A stretch of DNA of 64,000 bases. Origin: Protonemura montana. Taxonomy: Eukaryota; Arthropoda; Insecta; Plecoptera; Nemouridae. The notes beneath the pieces are model-generated. The model was not told the origin of the DNA. It worked only from the letters and a program-made list of their open reading frames with translations, and did no database searches. Shown piece by piece: positions 45,560-57,215 of this stretch (position 1 is the first letter of the stretch; the number at the start of each line of letters is the position of its first letter). The stretch spans positions 10,317,501 through 10,381,500 of the forward strand of contig OX387610.1 of the NCBI GenBank assembly GCA_947568835.1. Direction: 5' to 3'. The translations under genes and the position numbers were made by a program.

Positions 45560-45619
45560 TGCCCACTCAGAAGCTGACACTTCGCAGTGTTGCTTAACTT
45601 TGGAAATCTCTCAACAAGA
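45560..45619 (-). mobile_element. 5S-derived SINE head, inverted, abutting the next copy
   Basis: CGCAGTGTTGCTTAAC followed by TTTGGAAATCTCTC is the reverse complement of a 5S-like head. It points away from the copy at 45631, so two promoter heads sit back to back. Confidence 0.7.
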
Positions 45620-45630
45620 GAAGAGACTTT

Positions 45631-46366
45631 ACCGAACGGTTTGGCGTGTTGGAACTAGCGGTTCTTGTGAGATCACAGAAGTTAAGCAACACTGCGCTGG
45701 GTCAGGTATTGAATGGGTGATTATGATACACATGACCGGTTCTGTTCGGGAGAGAGGTTGGAGGGATGAAAGTTAGTAAAGCAAATTCATTAGCCTTGCT
45801 TATCAACCTCTTGACAGCATGGATTTGTGGAGGAATCCTGCTGTTCGAGTTGTACCGTCCTTCGGAAGGGACTTTAAACCGGTGGTTCCCCTTGGTGCTC
45901 TTCGACAGGTGTGAACTACGTGCCGGCAGAGCATGAGATGCTCCATAATATAAATGTAAAGAAAGTATTAATGATACAAGTCCTGGAGCTATGGGAAAAA
46001 AACTTTTTCACTTACTCCCCAAAAATATTCAAATTCTAAAGGACGAGAAACAATTTTTAAAGCTGTTAAAGGAATTTTTAAGGGATCATTGTTTTTATAC
46101 TCTTGACGAATTTTATACAAATGTATAGATACTAGAAGTAGGACGTTGATTTTTTTTTTTATATATAAAGTGACAATTGTCGATATCATTGTATGATTTT
46201 ATGACAAATAAAACATATTATTATTATTATTATTATTATAGGGTTTCCTCTCCTTCCTTCTAGACTAGGTTAGCTTCATCATCATCCACTCATTCACCGA
46301 CGCCATTAGACCAGTGCCACAGGACCCGTTGTCAAAACAATGCGTCGTTAGACACAATAATCAATC
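45631..46366 (+). mobile_element. 5S-derived SINE split by a LINE insertion, with target-site duplication
   Basis: The full-length SINE runs from GAACGGTTTGGCG (45634) to CAATGCGTCGTTAGAC. It is flanked by the 11-bp direct repeat GAAGAGACTTT at 45620-45630 and 46367-46377. The body is interrupted after GTGCCGGCA (45928) and resumes at GGGTTTCC (46241). Confidence 0.92.
45929..46240 (+). mobile_element. 5'-truncated non-LTR retrotransposon (LINE) 3' end
   Basis: The open frame reads SPGAMGKKLFHLLPKNIQIL then KDEKQFLKLLKEFLRDHCFY, ends TLDEFYTNV and stops. This is the familiar C-terminal pattern of LINE reverse transcriptase proteins (GxxLFxxLPxxI...FKxxLKxFL...FYSxxEF). The 3' end is (ATT)n just before the SINE resumes. 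The clade is not assigned. It is younger than the SINE it splits. Confidence 0.75.
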
Positions 46367-47744
46367 GAAGAGACTTTTCGACCCACGATGAAACCATACG
46401 CTCCATAATAAAATCAAGCTCGAGTAACGGACAGTGTTCGTTGTCAATCTATGAAAACGCTCCGACGATATTAGAAAAATCACCAAACAAGATTTGCAAA
46501 CGTTAAAAAAGGTAGGTCAAAATGCCAACAATACCGTGGCACACATGTATTTCATTACAAACGAACGTTATTTATGTGAGGCATTGTCGAAAAGTTAAAA
46601 AACAACGGTTCGAATTTCGCGTGACCTAAATATATTTTGTACGCATCTCATTCTAAACGGAGTTGAGACGCACGCATGTTGTCCGTATACAGCGATGATC
46701 TTTAATCCTTGGCAAGGATCGCTAGCTACATAATTCATGACAGCCGTGGCAATGTGGGCTTTGTGATACTTATGCGTTTGGTAAGGACCTGTAAGGATGA
46801 CGTAATTTGAACATTGTTATCTTGTTTTAGATCACTGGTAACAATTTGTTTGTTGTGCCAGTTTGGTTTGCTTGCGTTGGCTTACCGGGAAATGTTGGTC
46901 TTCAGCCAGACGCAACCAGTTTCGATGTTGTTTGTGAGGTTAGGTTGAAATTTATCTCAATCTGACTGTAGGGTGCGTCAGTGGACACCTGTCGGTTGGT
47001 CGTTTCATTGACCTCTCATCATTTAAATAATCTGATTGAAGAGGTATTTTTATTTGAGATGCATTTGAGGTTTGTTAAATGTGACATGTCCATTGAGCGG
47101 AAATATTAATTCTGGTGATAAAATATTTTAGTTTTTGAATCGAGTTCCATAAAGAATGATGGCCATAGAATTTAATTCTTATTTCAAGATGTGTGTGTTT
47201 TTTTTTAATAGTGGTATAGTTATATATTCACTTACCTCGAAAACAATCGCTTGTATGTATTTTTGTATTTTTTTGGTTATTTTTCACATTTTTTTCGCTT
47301 TCTATCGGCCAAATGCTTGCTCCGATTTGAAAAGCATATTTTCGTGTTCTCAATTTATACCGAATAGCCTAGGTCAAATAGTTATGTAACTATTCAATTT
47401 TACGAACATTTTCAGATTTTGTTCAGACTTTTCGGTGTTGTACCGCCACAATTAGTTCACGTTTTTCACCAAACTTTGCAGCGATGAACTACATAAAAAT
47501 TAAGACTAGTTCCGAAGTTTTTGATCCCTTATGTGTATTCTTTCTCTTTTTCCGAATATATTTTGTGATTTTTGGCTGTTTTGCTTTGATATTTGCAATG
47601 GATAGGCTTCTCATTTCATCATCCCAAAATATCGCTTCGCTAATCTTACAACGAACTCAAATTGCGTTCGCGTAGCCCTAGAAACTTATCAATTTTAAAT
47701 TTTTTTTCGGTATTTCGTCCAGCCGGTCTTTAGTAGATAGCTTT
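46367..47744. other. Stretch without a supported gene
   Basis: AT-rich. Open frames at 47156-47389 and 47484-47675 are hydrophobic, low-complexity and unsupported. I looked here for an N-terminal NUDCD3 exon and did not find one. Confidence 0.4.
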
Positions 47745-47870
47745 GCTGCTAGGTGTCAGGCCAGCTTGCACTATTACCGATTGGATGTAAAAAGAGCAAG
47801 TAGTTGCTACTAGGTGGCAGGGCAATCCTTACTCATTGGCCGTTCTGATCGTCCTAGCCTGCGATTGGCT
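47745..47870 (+). promoter_or_regulatory. Promoter-proximal region of the NUDCD3-like gene
   Basis: Two similar motifs, GCTGCTAGGTGTCAGG (47745) and GCTACTAGGTGGCAGG (47805), lie exactly 60 bp apart. The second is close to the CTCF core (CCACTAGGTGGCAG type). Three inverted CCAAT boxes follow (GATTGG near 47779, CATTGG near 47834, GATTGG near 47863), about 230-320 bp before the ATG. Motif matches were made by eye. Confidence 0.4.
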
Positions 47871-48097
47871 GTTTGAATCTCTTGTGTATGTTTCTGGCTG
47901 TTAGCGCTTGAGTTTGTTTTGTCGAGTGTGGCGTTGGAAATTAAATTTTATCGAAATTTTGCTCTACTAGAACATGTAAAGATAGCAAGCACTCATTATT
48001 TGGAACTATTTCACATGTTTTTGGTATAGTACACTTATTTTTCCTTGGATAAGTCATTCATTGGTCCATAAGATTACTATAACCTACAAATTGCCAT

Positions 48098-48852
48098 ATG
48101 ATGGATTCGGAACCCGCGGGACAATCGGAAAAATTGTCACCAGAAGACGTTCAGAAGAAGAGTCAGATGGCCGAAGAGAGTTATAATGGTGCTGTACGTG
48201 ATAAATACAGCTGGGCGCAGACAATAAACGAAGTTGATGTTTATATTCCTGTACCGAGCAGTATCCTCAAAGGGAAGCAACTGCGAGTTGTAACGAATGC
48301 GACAAACATCGAAGCTAGTGCTTTGATTGTCGATGATGACACAAAAGCGACGCGCTGGGATGAATTAGTCAAAGGTGATCTCAGCTGGAAGACAAATAAA
48401 AATGAAGCAATTTGGAGTCTTGTACCTGGAAAAAGAATTCAGGTTTGTCACATTAAAATTGTTATTGTGATCATGAGTTGATCTGTAAACAATCTACAGT
48501 TATGCAAATTGTAATTGTCTCATAACTGTGTCATATTTGTATGTAGATACATCTGGAAAAGGTTCAAGAGCGTTGGTGGGACTCGCTACTAGTCGACGAG
48601 CAGCCTAAGATAGATCTGAAACTAATTGACGCCACACGACCGATGGAAGACTTGTCAGAAGCGGAACAGATGAAGCTATCAGAGTTGGTCTGCCAAGAGG
48701 CGGACAAGCTTTCGGGGAGAGCACTTACCCAGAGTGAAAAGTTGGAAGCCACTTTGCAAAAGGCATGGGATTTGGACGGTTCTCCATTTCGAGGCACACC
48801 ATACGACGCGGCTAAAGTGAACATGAAGTTTGCGACAACCAATGACAAATGA
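48098..48852 (+). CDS. NUDCD3: NudC domain-containing protein 3-like (NUDCD3), two coding exons (48098-48442, 48547-48852)
   Basis: The spliced 216-aa protein contains ESYNGAVRDKYSWAQ (residues 27-41), a CS/p23-like domain (about 34-126) with IPVPSSILKGKQL, EAIWSLVPGKRIQIHLEKV and ERWWDSLL, then a C-terminal tail with RPMEDLSEAEQ and WDLDGSPFRGTPYD. These are signature NUDCD3 features. NUDCD3 family proteins act in the cytosol with Hsp90 and help stabilise dynein intermediate-chain complexes. The intron (104 bp, phase 0) has CAG|GTTTGT and ttgtatgtag. An in-frame TAA lies six codons before ATG, and no AG precedes the ATG within that gap. Vertebrate NUDCD3 is about 360 aa with an N-terminal NudC_N region; it is absent here, so either this is a short form or exons upstream splice into the region after the ATG (for example at CACCAG). 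AATAAA signals follow. Confidence 0.9.
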
Positions 48853-49075
48853 ATTGTTTTAATTGTATTTCCGTTGTAAAAATTTGTACCTGCTGTGATT
48901 AGTGATTTGTCATGTAGTTTGGTGGCGTGGGTCATTTTTTAGTGTCTCTGTGCTCAGCCAAACTTACTTGAACCTTCAATCAGTTCTGTCATAATTCTCC
49001 ATACAACCATAGAATAAGGATAGGGAAGATCTTATCTTCATGAAGTAGATTACATTTTTTTCCGTCATACCAGAG

Positions 49076-49081
49076 AATAAA
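49076..49081 (+). terminator. Probable polyadenylation signal of the NUDCD3-like gene
   Basis: AATAAA lies about 225 bp after the stop codon. A second one at 49167-49172 is an alternative. Confidence 0.45.
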
Positions 49082-49172
49082 AAATTGTTACCAGATGCTG
49101 CATACTTCTGAAAATTTGCTGTAATAATTTTGTAGTAGTGCACTTTAATGCAAGATTAATTACTGGAATAAA

Positions 49173-50104
49173 ACCAAAACTTACACAAGGGCTACAAACG
49201 TTACTAACGGAGTAAAGTTACATAGTAACATATTACGTTATAGCTCGTTTTCAAGTCTTGCAAAACTATCTTACATATTTAACACTAAAAAGTGAATTCT
49301 ATCACTATTAACATGTAATAAAATTTAGTTTCTTTGGCATTACAAATAAATTCTACTAATACAGGATTGTTCGATATTTGAAATATTTAAATCCTTGAAC
49401 CCTCCTTGAGTTCTGAAGTGGGCGTATAATTAGTAAAATAAAAACCTATTTTCTTGCAGCTGAATAAACTTTACCATCAAACTAAACTACGTAGAGCACT
49501 TTAAAGAAACTGAATGACTTTCAATCATAGAATCATAGAACCGGAGGAAATGTTTCTGTGTCTGTATTGGAACCTGTTGAGAGTTCATTTTTGCGAAACC
49601 TTTGAAATTTTGAAGCATAGAACTGGGTTTTTTCATGAAGTTCAATTTGCCAAAAGACGTGATGAAAAACTTGGGAATTGAGAGCGGGATATGCATTATA
49701 ATGGAAACAAAAATCTGCTTGCGAAAACAGGTTACGAGTTGTTAATTTTTTGGGTGCTGCTCAAGTCAGAATGGTTTTTTAAGTAATAAATGTAAGTTTA
49801 AACGTCCTAAACGCTGCTTTGTTGAAATGACTTACGCTCATCGAATTCCATCATGGTCGATGCTACATTGCTTCTGCATGCAAGCATTATTTTTTTCACT
49901 TGCATCTTGTAAAAGTTTTGCTCGCACCCAGGGAACGATAGTTAGTCACAAATGCTTTGCAGGATGTTAGTGAACTGGATTATTTGCATTTATTTACAGC
50001 TTAGTAATTCTGTTGAAGGGATTGCATTCAATATTATTTTAAAATCTGAACTCATGTTCCTACAACTTAATCACTTCACAGTTTTTGTTAGATTAAAAAT
50101 GTCC
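49173..50104. other. Stretch without a supported gene
   Basis: AT-rich. A short minus-strand open frame at 49487-49696 has no recognisable product. Confidence 0.4.
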
Positions 50105-50475
50105 TCAGTATTTTATTTATTTATTTATTTATTTATTTTATTTCACAACTTTGACATGCATTTCTTTATAAATGCTATCGGATGTTGTTATTTTATTCGA
50201 ATATTGCTAAGTTTAGCCTTCATTTCTTTAGAGGTTTTTGGCAATGGTACAACCGCACGTCCCGGCAGATTATTCCATAGACGTACTCCCTCTGCGGCTA
50301 AACAGTACTTTCCGATGTCGGTTCTTGGTTTAAGCTGTTTTATTTTGTGAAGGTGATCTTGTCGGGATAAATATGACGGCGGTTGAAGGAGCAGGTTGAC
50401 GTCCTCCCATCCAGGTTCGTTTATATACGCTCGGAATATGGCTATGACTCGTGATCGATTTCGTATCAAAAGTAA
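50105..50475 (-). mobile_element. 5'-truncated LINE 3' end
   Basis: The minus-strand frame (50469-50188) reads YLSRQDHLHKIKQLKPRTDI then GKYCLAAEGVRLWNNLPG and ends soon after. This matches the usual C-terminus of CR1/Rex-type reverse transcriptase proteins (PRT...K..F....R.WN.LP). It is followed by about 70 bp of 3' UTR and a (TAAA)n tail at about 50113-50141. Similarity to coding sequence is lost upstream of 50475. Confidence 0.75.
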
Positions 50476-50790
50476 ATTTATATGACTTATTGATAATAAT
50501 AATATTTTTACATTGTATTTTAACTATGATAAATAACAATCCTTGCGTATAGAAAAAAATAAATTATCACTGCTCACTGCTTTCTGATAATAAGAAATAA
50601 AAAAAGGATGCACAGAGTATCACTGGATCTATAACAAAAAGTCAACCGATATTATAAAAAACCTCTTTCTTGTAGCGTAAGCTAAAGAACATTTTTGCAA
50701 GATCTTTTCTTTCTAGTTGTTAATTAAAATGGTTAAAGCGCTAAGAATTTTTAGCCGCACTGCCGTTCTTCTGTTCGCTTAATCATCGAT

Positions 50791-51015
50791 ATGAAGCAAC
50801 ATTGCGCCAGGTTGGGTTAGAATTGAAAATAAGTATAGCAACTCATACAAGTTGCTTATCAACCTCTCGACAGCATGGATTTGTAGAGGAATCCTGTTGT
50901 TCGAGTTGTACCGTCCTTCGGAAGGGACGATAAGCCGGTGGTTCCCTTGGTGCTCTTTAACAGGATTAGGCTACGTGCTGGCACCGGATTTCTCCTCCTC
51001 CAGGCTAGGCTAGGA
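50791..51015 (+). mobile_element. 5S-derived SINE, partial copy lacking the tail
   Basis: ATGAAGCAACATTGCGCC (head remnant), CTCTCGACAGCATGGATTTG, CGTCCTTCGGAAGGGACG, GCTACGTGCTGGCACCGG and CAGGCTAGGCTAGG. The ATC-rich tract and tail are missing. Confidence 0.85.
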
Positions 51016-51559
51016 TGTGGCTTCTGGAATTTGGCTCAGGATTTTTTTCACAATGCCTGACTTGAAATAAGTAATTTAGCCATATATTGCAAACTCACTT
51101 CTAGTAAGAATTCAACCTGCTCTTCTATATCTGTATGTCACGTCAGAGTTGTGACCGTCAAAATATTTCTTTCGTGTCGGTCTTTATAATGCCTGTTCTC
51201 GATTCCGTCTTGGAATGTCAAACCAACTAACTACCAAGCATGACAGCATTACACCAGCCGAAAAGCTGAACAATGCAATCCACTTATCAGACATTGTTGA
51301 TCCTTGCATGAATCCTGGTATGTCCGCACATCAAAGATTCCTTTTGCCTGCAAAGGTCAGTACAATTTTTGATAGTGGAAGACAGAGGCGATGTAGTGTG
51401 AAGCGATTGCCATGCTTGCCAGGACGAGATGGGGGCAGCGGTAAAATTTTTTTTTAATATCATTGCGTGAATTAAAAGCAATTTTTGTGCGGTAATTGGA
51501 CCCCAGCTAGGAACATTAATTTTAATTGGATCATTGGTAAGAAAATTAAGGAAACTCAT

Positions 51560-51644
51560 TGTAATCCACTCATTCATCGATGTCATTAAGCCAGTGCTTA
51601 ATTTTTGTCAAAATAGTGCGTCGTCTAGCACAAAAAATCAATCG
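51560..51644 (+). mobile_element. 5S-derived SINE, 3' tail fragment
   Basis: CCACTCATTCATCGATGTC, AAGCCAGTGC and TAGTGCGTCGTCTAGCAC match the last 85 bp of the family. Confidence 0.7.
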
Positions 51645-52319
51645 ATTTGTCAAATGTTTGAAGTTGAACATCATTACAGCGTCCGTGGTCACCCCAAACA
51701 TACCGTACCGAAACGTGCGATGCATCTCGAACAAGTCTCTGTCCGGCTCGCCATCAGAGAGGTTCACGCCAACTCGATAATAGAATACAAACCAACTCGA
51801 GAGGCTACGATACCTAATGCGATGTCCGCTTGCAGTTTCCTAACACGATAACAGTTTGCCGCCGTCTCCAAGTTGGATTCCCCGGGGATAGTAGGGAATA
51901 GGTCAGGACTCAGGAGTTGCCTGCTCGAAGCAGAGGACCCTGCCACTAGAATATTGAAACGCTGATTAAAATGTTAGAAACAGTAGAGCTGCAGCTAGCC
52001 GGAACATTGCTAACCATCGTTGCATTGTTGATGCTGGTGCTGAATTCGATTAAATATCCTATTGGCTGCGCATGGTAGAACCGCCCGTGGTGTCAATCAA
52101 TTTGTAGCTAGAAAGTAGATTTGAATTTGTAAAGGTGACCAACATGCTAGGGGTGGGCTAGATGAGATTCAAAATTTATAACACAGCTGCTTCAATAATT
52201 TTAATAGTAGTTTATTTTCTATATAAACTTCATAGTTTGATATTTGGTAGTAAAGACACCAGACAATTTCATCACACATAGTTAGATAAAATGAGTACAC
52301 ACATGGTCCAGTCTAATTA
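51645..52319. other. Stretch without a supported gene
   Basis: Several overlapping open frames on both strands at 51534-51946 have no recognisable domain. Nothing else was seen. Confidence 0.35.
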
Positions 52320-52424
52320 TTCTCATCATCATCCACTCATTAACTCATTCACCGACGCCATTAGACCGTTGCCGCAGGGCCAGTTTTCAAATCAGTGCGT
52401 CGTAAAACACCACAAATCAATCGA
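52320..52424 (+). mobile_element. 5S-derived SINE, 3' tail fragment
   Basis: An ATC-rich tract, then CATTCACCGACGCCATTAG, GCAGGGCCAG and CAGTGCGTCGTAAAACACC. Confidence 0.8.
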
Positions 52425-53134
52425 GAACCAAGAAGACATATAGTTTAACTGGGCTAGAGGAAACGCTTTGCCTGCAGGGATTAAGTAACAATTCTGATGG
52501 ATAATACTGGTATTCAACTTAAAAAACCTGTACCACCGACCTAGGTACGGCCGCAGCTGTGAAAGTGGAATCATTTACTCGGGAAACATTTTGAAGTGGA
52601 GCAAAATATCTATAATTTTCCGTAAAACTAGCTCACTAACACTTGATATTAAACCGTACTACCTATTGCTTAGATACCTTTTTTTTTCCTCACCTTTCCT
52701 CACCTATAGTAGTTGCACAACCCTTTGATATCTTCATATTTCACCTTTTTCCGTGTCTACTCATCCTGAAAAGGGCATCGAATCCTGAAAAACCAAAGTG
52801 CTAAAAACATTGCAAGTAGTAAAAGCACTGAAATCAGATTTTCGCTTCGACTGGCTTCGGCTAAAAGCTCCTTCCATCTTTGTGACACATCTAAGAAAGC
52901 ACGCGTGATGTTGCTTTCCCTCACATTTTCTTTCCCAACGATTCAGAAAGACGAAATAGAATTTTAAACGAGTCATACACTTAAGATAAATCGTACAGTA
53001 CGCGTGCTCCTCTTGTCGGAATAAAAGACGTTGTTTCCATCTCTTTTCTTTCATTCACTTTGATTCTCGGTTGTCGCTCTTGTCCCCGGCAACCTTGTCC
53101 CGTTGTGTAGATAGTCACCAGATGAGATTTATGT
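52425..53134. other. Stretch without a supported gene
   Basis: A 97-codon minus-strand open frame at 52761-53054 has no recognisable domain. Confidence 0.35.
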
Positions 53135-53228
53135 CAGGCCAGAGAGTGGCCATCTTCAAGCAATGACCGCCATGTTTGCACGGGCAGAGAGTGGCTATCT
53201 CAAAGCAATAACCACCATGTTGATCCGC
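53135..53228 (+). repeat. Dispersed 45-bp repeat, two units
   Basis: GGCCAGAGAGTGGCCATCTTC then GGGCAGAGAGTGGCTATCTC, 45 bp apart, each followed by AAGCAATGACCGCCATG-type text. A half unit in reverse orientation lies at 53428-53445 (GAGATAGCCACTCTCTA). Both bracket the SINE tail at 53229. Confidence 0.75.
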
Positions 53229-53400
53229 TTGGTAATTTTCCCCATAAGTAGACTACGTGCCGGCACCGGGTTTCCCCTACTTCCTTTCTATGCTAACCTA
53301 GATTCATCATCATCCTCATCCACTCATTCACCTACGTCATAAGACCAGTGCCAAAGGACGTATTGTCAAAACAAAGCGTCGTTAAAAACAAGAAATCAAA
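53229..53400 (+). mobile_element. 5S-derived SINE, 3' half
   Basis: GACTACGTGCCGGCACCGGG, TTCATCATCATCCTCATCC, CATTCACCTACGTCATAAG and CAAAGCGTCGTTAAAAAC. Confidence 0.85.
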
Positions 53401-53445
53401 CCAGTTGTGCAAATGGCGGTTGTAGAACAGGGAGATAGCCACTCT

Positions 53446-54793
53446 CTATGCCGTACACTGCCTACTTTATTGTCGTCTGCTCTTTGTCACGCTCTCTTCT
53501 TTGTGTCTCCAATTTCTCATCGTTCCATTTCATTTTCATCTCGTCCGCCAAGCGGGTATGACGGGAACGAATGGAAGATCCCCCCATGCCGCTCTTCTCC
53601 CCTGTTCCATATAATAATGTACTCTAGCAGTGGCTTCGTCGCGAGAAGAAAATGAATTCAGGACGAAATTTCTTCCTATATACCCTTGCGAGTCTCTTGA
53701 GAAATCCTTGGTAGTCTTAGGGCTTGTCAATTTATTAACTGGTAACTTAGCTCGAGTTTTCATTACTGCTTTACCCCTTTTTTATCGTTTATAGTCTCCA
53801 CATAGCGTTTAAAAGTGTCTTATGGTATTTGATATTTGATAATACAATGACGGTTATCATAAAAATACTACTTCATTTCATACTAGTTCTTTCGTTAAAT
53901 AATGATTCTTTTTTAACTGTTCATCAGAGTTGAATGTACCTACTCTTTTATATGAAAAAGTTCATCTTCTACTGCAAACCAGCTTGCTTTGCACTACATT
54001 TATAAAAAAATAGGTACAGCATCTTGGGCAATTCCATTTAAAAAACACTGCAGATAACAGAGCATGCGATTCGACCTAAACAAAGTTTTTTTTTTTTTTT
54101 GATAATGGCAACAATAATTTTGATCCAATGTACAGTTTTGAGAATTGCAATTACCAACTGCACTTTCAAATTGCATGCGCATTTCAAATATTTACAGCAA
54201 AAAGTCAATCTAGCCAATTATTTCTGTTTGCTCTTTACCATTTATTTTCGAGTCGAAATGACTTTGGCTATTCTAAGCTATACTACGCCACTTTTTCCTG
54301 GATAAAATGCTACAGTGCTAGTTGTTGCATGGTATGTACCATTTACTGTTGCAAAGCAACACAATAGCCACGTGGATTTACATGCAAATTGGCTCCGGCA
54401 ACGGAATCTGAGAGAATTTCACGTACCCGCGACGCAAATTGAAAATTAGCCCAGGAAAATTTGCTGTGATTGTCTACCTAACAACTGGCGCTCGCCCGGG
54501 GGGCATTACCATGGCCATCCCGTGCCGTGCAGGACGCATCTATCCAGAGTTGCAGACAGACAATTGGGAATAGACCAGACGGCCAGAACGAAAAAAATTA
54601 GATTTTATTAGCCGTTATTAGCATTTCTGCTTCTTCTAGAGCGTGAAAATAGAATAAAAAAATGAATTCTGATTTTCGGACCGCGGTTTCATTTAAGTTA
54701 TGCATTTTGACGGACAATCACGTTATTCAGGTACTCCCCGGGTGTTTTAAGGTCCACATGTTGCCACTTTCTACCCGTTTTTGAGGATTTTAA
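53446..54793. other. Stretch without a supported gene
   Basis: A T tract lies near 54086. Open frames at 53407-53655 and 54128-54367 are unrecognised. Confidence 0.35.
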
Positions 54794-55193
54794 TTGATTT
54801 GTGGTGTTTAACGACGCTTTGCTTTAAGAACGGGCCCTATGGAACTGGTCTTATGGCGTTGGCAAATGAGCGGGTGATGATGAGGATGACAGTGAACTTA
54901 ACCTAGCCTAGAAAGAATGAGACAAAACCTGGTAATGGCCTTTTCTTGTCGAAAAGTGCCCAGAGAATGAATGGGCTTAAGATGGCACGAATCGAACATC
55001 AGAATTCCTCCACAAATCCATACTGTCGAGAGAATGATAGTCACTTTGAGTGAGGTTTTTTGCACTAACTTCTATCCTGTCAACTTCTTTCCCAAACAGA
55101 CGTGGGCATTTGTATGATGTTCACCCATTTGATACCTGACTCGGCACAGTGTTGCTTAACTATGAACGGTGTTTCCAAAACACAAACCGTTTA
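54794..55193 (-). mobile_element. 5S-derived SINE, near-full-length diverged copy
   Basis: In reverse: GATTTGTGGTGTTTAACGACG tail, AACCTAGCCTAG, GAATTCCTCCACAAATCC, GTTCACCCATTTGATACCTG and GTGTTGCTTAACTATGAAC, ending at CACAAACCGTTTA. The central hairpin block is altered. Confidence 0.88.
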
Positions 55194-56460
55194 GTAAGTA
55201 TGATTGAAATCAAGGTTTATTCTTAACTATGGCATTTTTCTCCTGATGACATATCAGATACATACTTAATCGGAACCAACTCACAGAACTTTGATTCTAT
55301 CTAACGAACGATTCAACCGTGAAAAGCTCTTCTGTGTTTCCCCCACCCCCACCACCATACATCTAAAATCGAAGAAAAAACAGACCATGTAGTCGCCTGC
55401 TTTTCCTGACCCCAATCTTCTTGCACCATCTTCCTTTAGATGCCGTCCTATCGGCAGGAAATAGAGATGCACATTTCCCAGGGTGGTAGCGATCCACCTC
55501 ATTCCCCATCCCCATTTGCGGGCACTAGCCATTTACGCCCCTCGAGTGCAGTTGGTGAGCTCTGTTAAAAATTCCGTGTGCAGAATTAGTGTGTATACGC
55601 CACGGTGCACCGACGATACCATAAAGGGGTGGTAGATATGGTAAAAGAAGTCGAGAGGCGTTGTAAAATTAAAATGGAATAGACTTTTGTGCTGCACGAA
55701 TCGTATGGCCGGTGACGCTGTGAGATATTCGAATTGCGATTTTGAATTGCGTTACTGGCGAGTATGTTGGAATAGGAATTCTTTTTAAATTATATTTTTG
55801 CTACGTTTTTTTTTCATGTGGTTCGGTATATCAACTTCAGGCAGCCATAGTTGATGACACAACATAGTTTGGAATTGGAAAACAATTAAATAATTGAGGT
55901 TGATTTGGTGGTACTCAAATCTCTGTCAACATGAAACAATAGTTAAGGCAATTTAAAAGGAAATAGCAACTTGTATTCTGAGAAAAAAACTTCACAAAAC
56001 TTGAGTTACAGTAAAGGAAATAAACCCTTTTAAAATACCTTTTGGGGATTCATAAAAAAAAAACTTTACCAATTAAAATAAAATCTGTTCCAACTGTTTT
56101 TATAAAAGTTTCACGCGCTTTACAAATACACTCCCGCCATATTGTTTAAACTTTACTTTCTGTGACACATTCAAGGTTTGCGCAGAGCTTTGAGCTTTGC
56201 AAGCTTTTTTCTGTAATACCCCTCTATGTCACATAAGCCTAGCTAACAGGAACCGAAACCGTCAATTCATAATTACTGGAGCTATGTTTTTTAAACTTTT
56301 CTTTTATCCGATTTCGCTCTGGCGACCATTGATAATTAGCTGCATGCTTGAAAGTTGCAGATTTTTTCGTTACATATAAGTTAGTTGAGCTTTCGCCTTT
56401 CACAAAGTAGCTGGTACATGATGTGAAACGTGGGCAAACAGTGTGATTTTGTTAAAAAAT
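55194..56460. other. Stretch without a supported gene
   Basis: An 83-codon minus-strand open frame starts at 55532 (MASARKWGWGMRWIATTLGN) in a GC-richer patch. Its Trp/Gly-rich start is unusual but unrecognised, and splice support is lacking. Confidence 0.35.
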
Positions 56461-56660
56461 CGTGATCGAACCTGGGTCCTCCAGAATGCAAGGCAGACAT
56501 GACGCTCTCACTACCAGGATAGACGGCCACCAGGATCGAGCCTGGGACTTTCTAAATGCAAGGCAGACAAGGCGCTCTTTCACCAGAAAAGCCGGCCAAC
56601 AGGATCGATCATGGGATGTCACAAATGCAAGGCAGACATGGCTGTCTCACTGTGCCACCT
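56461..56660 (-). repeat. Tandem tRNA-like units, 70-bp period, inverted relative to 28.9 kb
   Basis: ATGCAAGGCAGAC recurs at 56486, 56556 and 56625. On the minus strand each unit reads CCATGTCTGCCTTGCAT, then a T-arm such as CCCAGGTTCGATC. Units are more diverged from each other than those at 28.9 kb. Confidence 0.75.
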
Positions 56661-56936
56661 TAACCGCTTTATGCCAAACAAAATACGCTAGAGTTAATAT
56701 AGCTCGAAATCTCAGCGGCCACCATGTTGCCTATTGTTTCTAATCACCCTACAATCAGCAAGCCTTGTTCAAAGTGCACCCGCTCGCTCCAATTACCGAT
56801 CAAAGTAGCCGTTCGTCACAACTGTGACGTCACGACGGCGACGAGCACAGTGATAATTGCGTTAGGCTCGGGCTGAAGATCCATTAGGCGTCGTGGTAAT
56901 TAGTTTAATTAGATGCATTACTCCATTGTGCAGTGA

Positions 56937-57215
56937 TCGCCATGGGCACAAAGTCTACGTTCAACTAGTGGCGTTCCACAGGGATTTGTTAGCGCCCTCT
57001 TGATATACCAGGATCAACTTGGCAGTGGAATCTGGAGCGATCTCATTGACGCCGTTTACATTTTGCTTAATCGGTGGTTAAGGTATGTTTCAAGACAAAT
57101 TTATTTTGACAGTTTTGCTGATTTCTTTTCTCTCTCTGCCCAAAACGTCGCCAATTGTTTGAACTTGAAGAGAGAGAGATGTAATTATGACCGGGATTTT
57201 GAAGTAAAAGTATAA
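56937..57215 (+). other. 93-codon open frame with an RT-like SGVPQG motif, uncertain
   Basis: The frame reads SLRSTSGVPQGFVSALLIYQ then DQLGSGIWSDLIDAVYILL. SGVPQG followed by LLIY is typical of the SGVPQGSVLGPLLF block of reverse transcriptases, so it may be an old LINE scrap. Alternatively, a good donor (TTAAG|GTATGT, exon end 57082) would make it a host exon. Neither reading is secure. Confidence 0.2.

Noticed and set aside
46440-46512. Possible exon ending AAAAAAG|GTAGGT
   Set aside because: The only long frame meets a stop before the donor.
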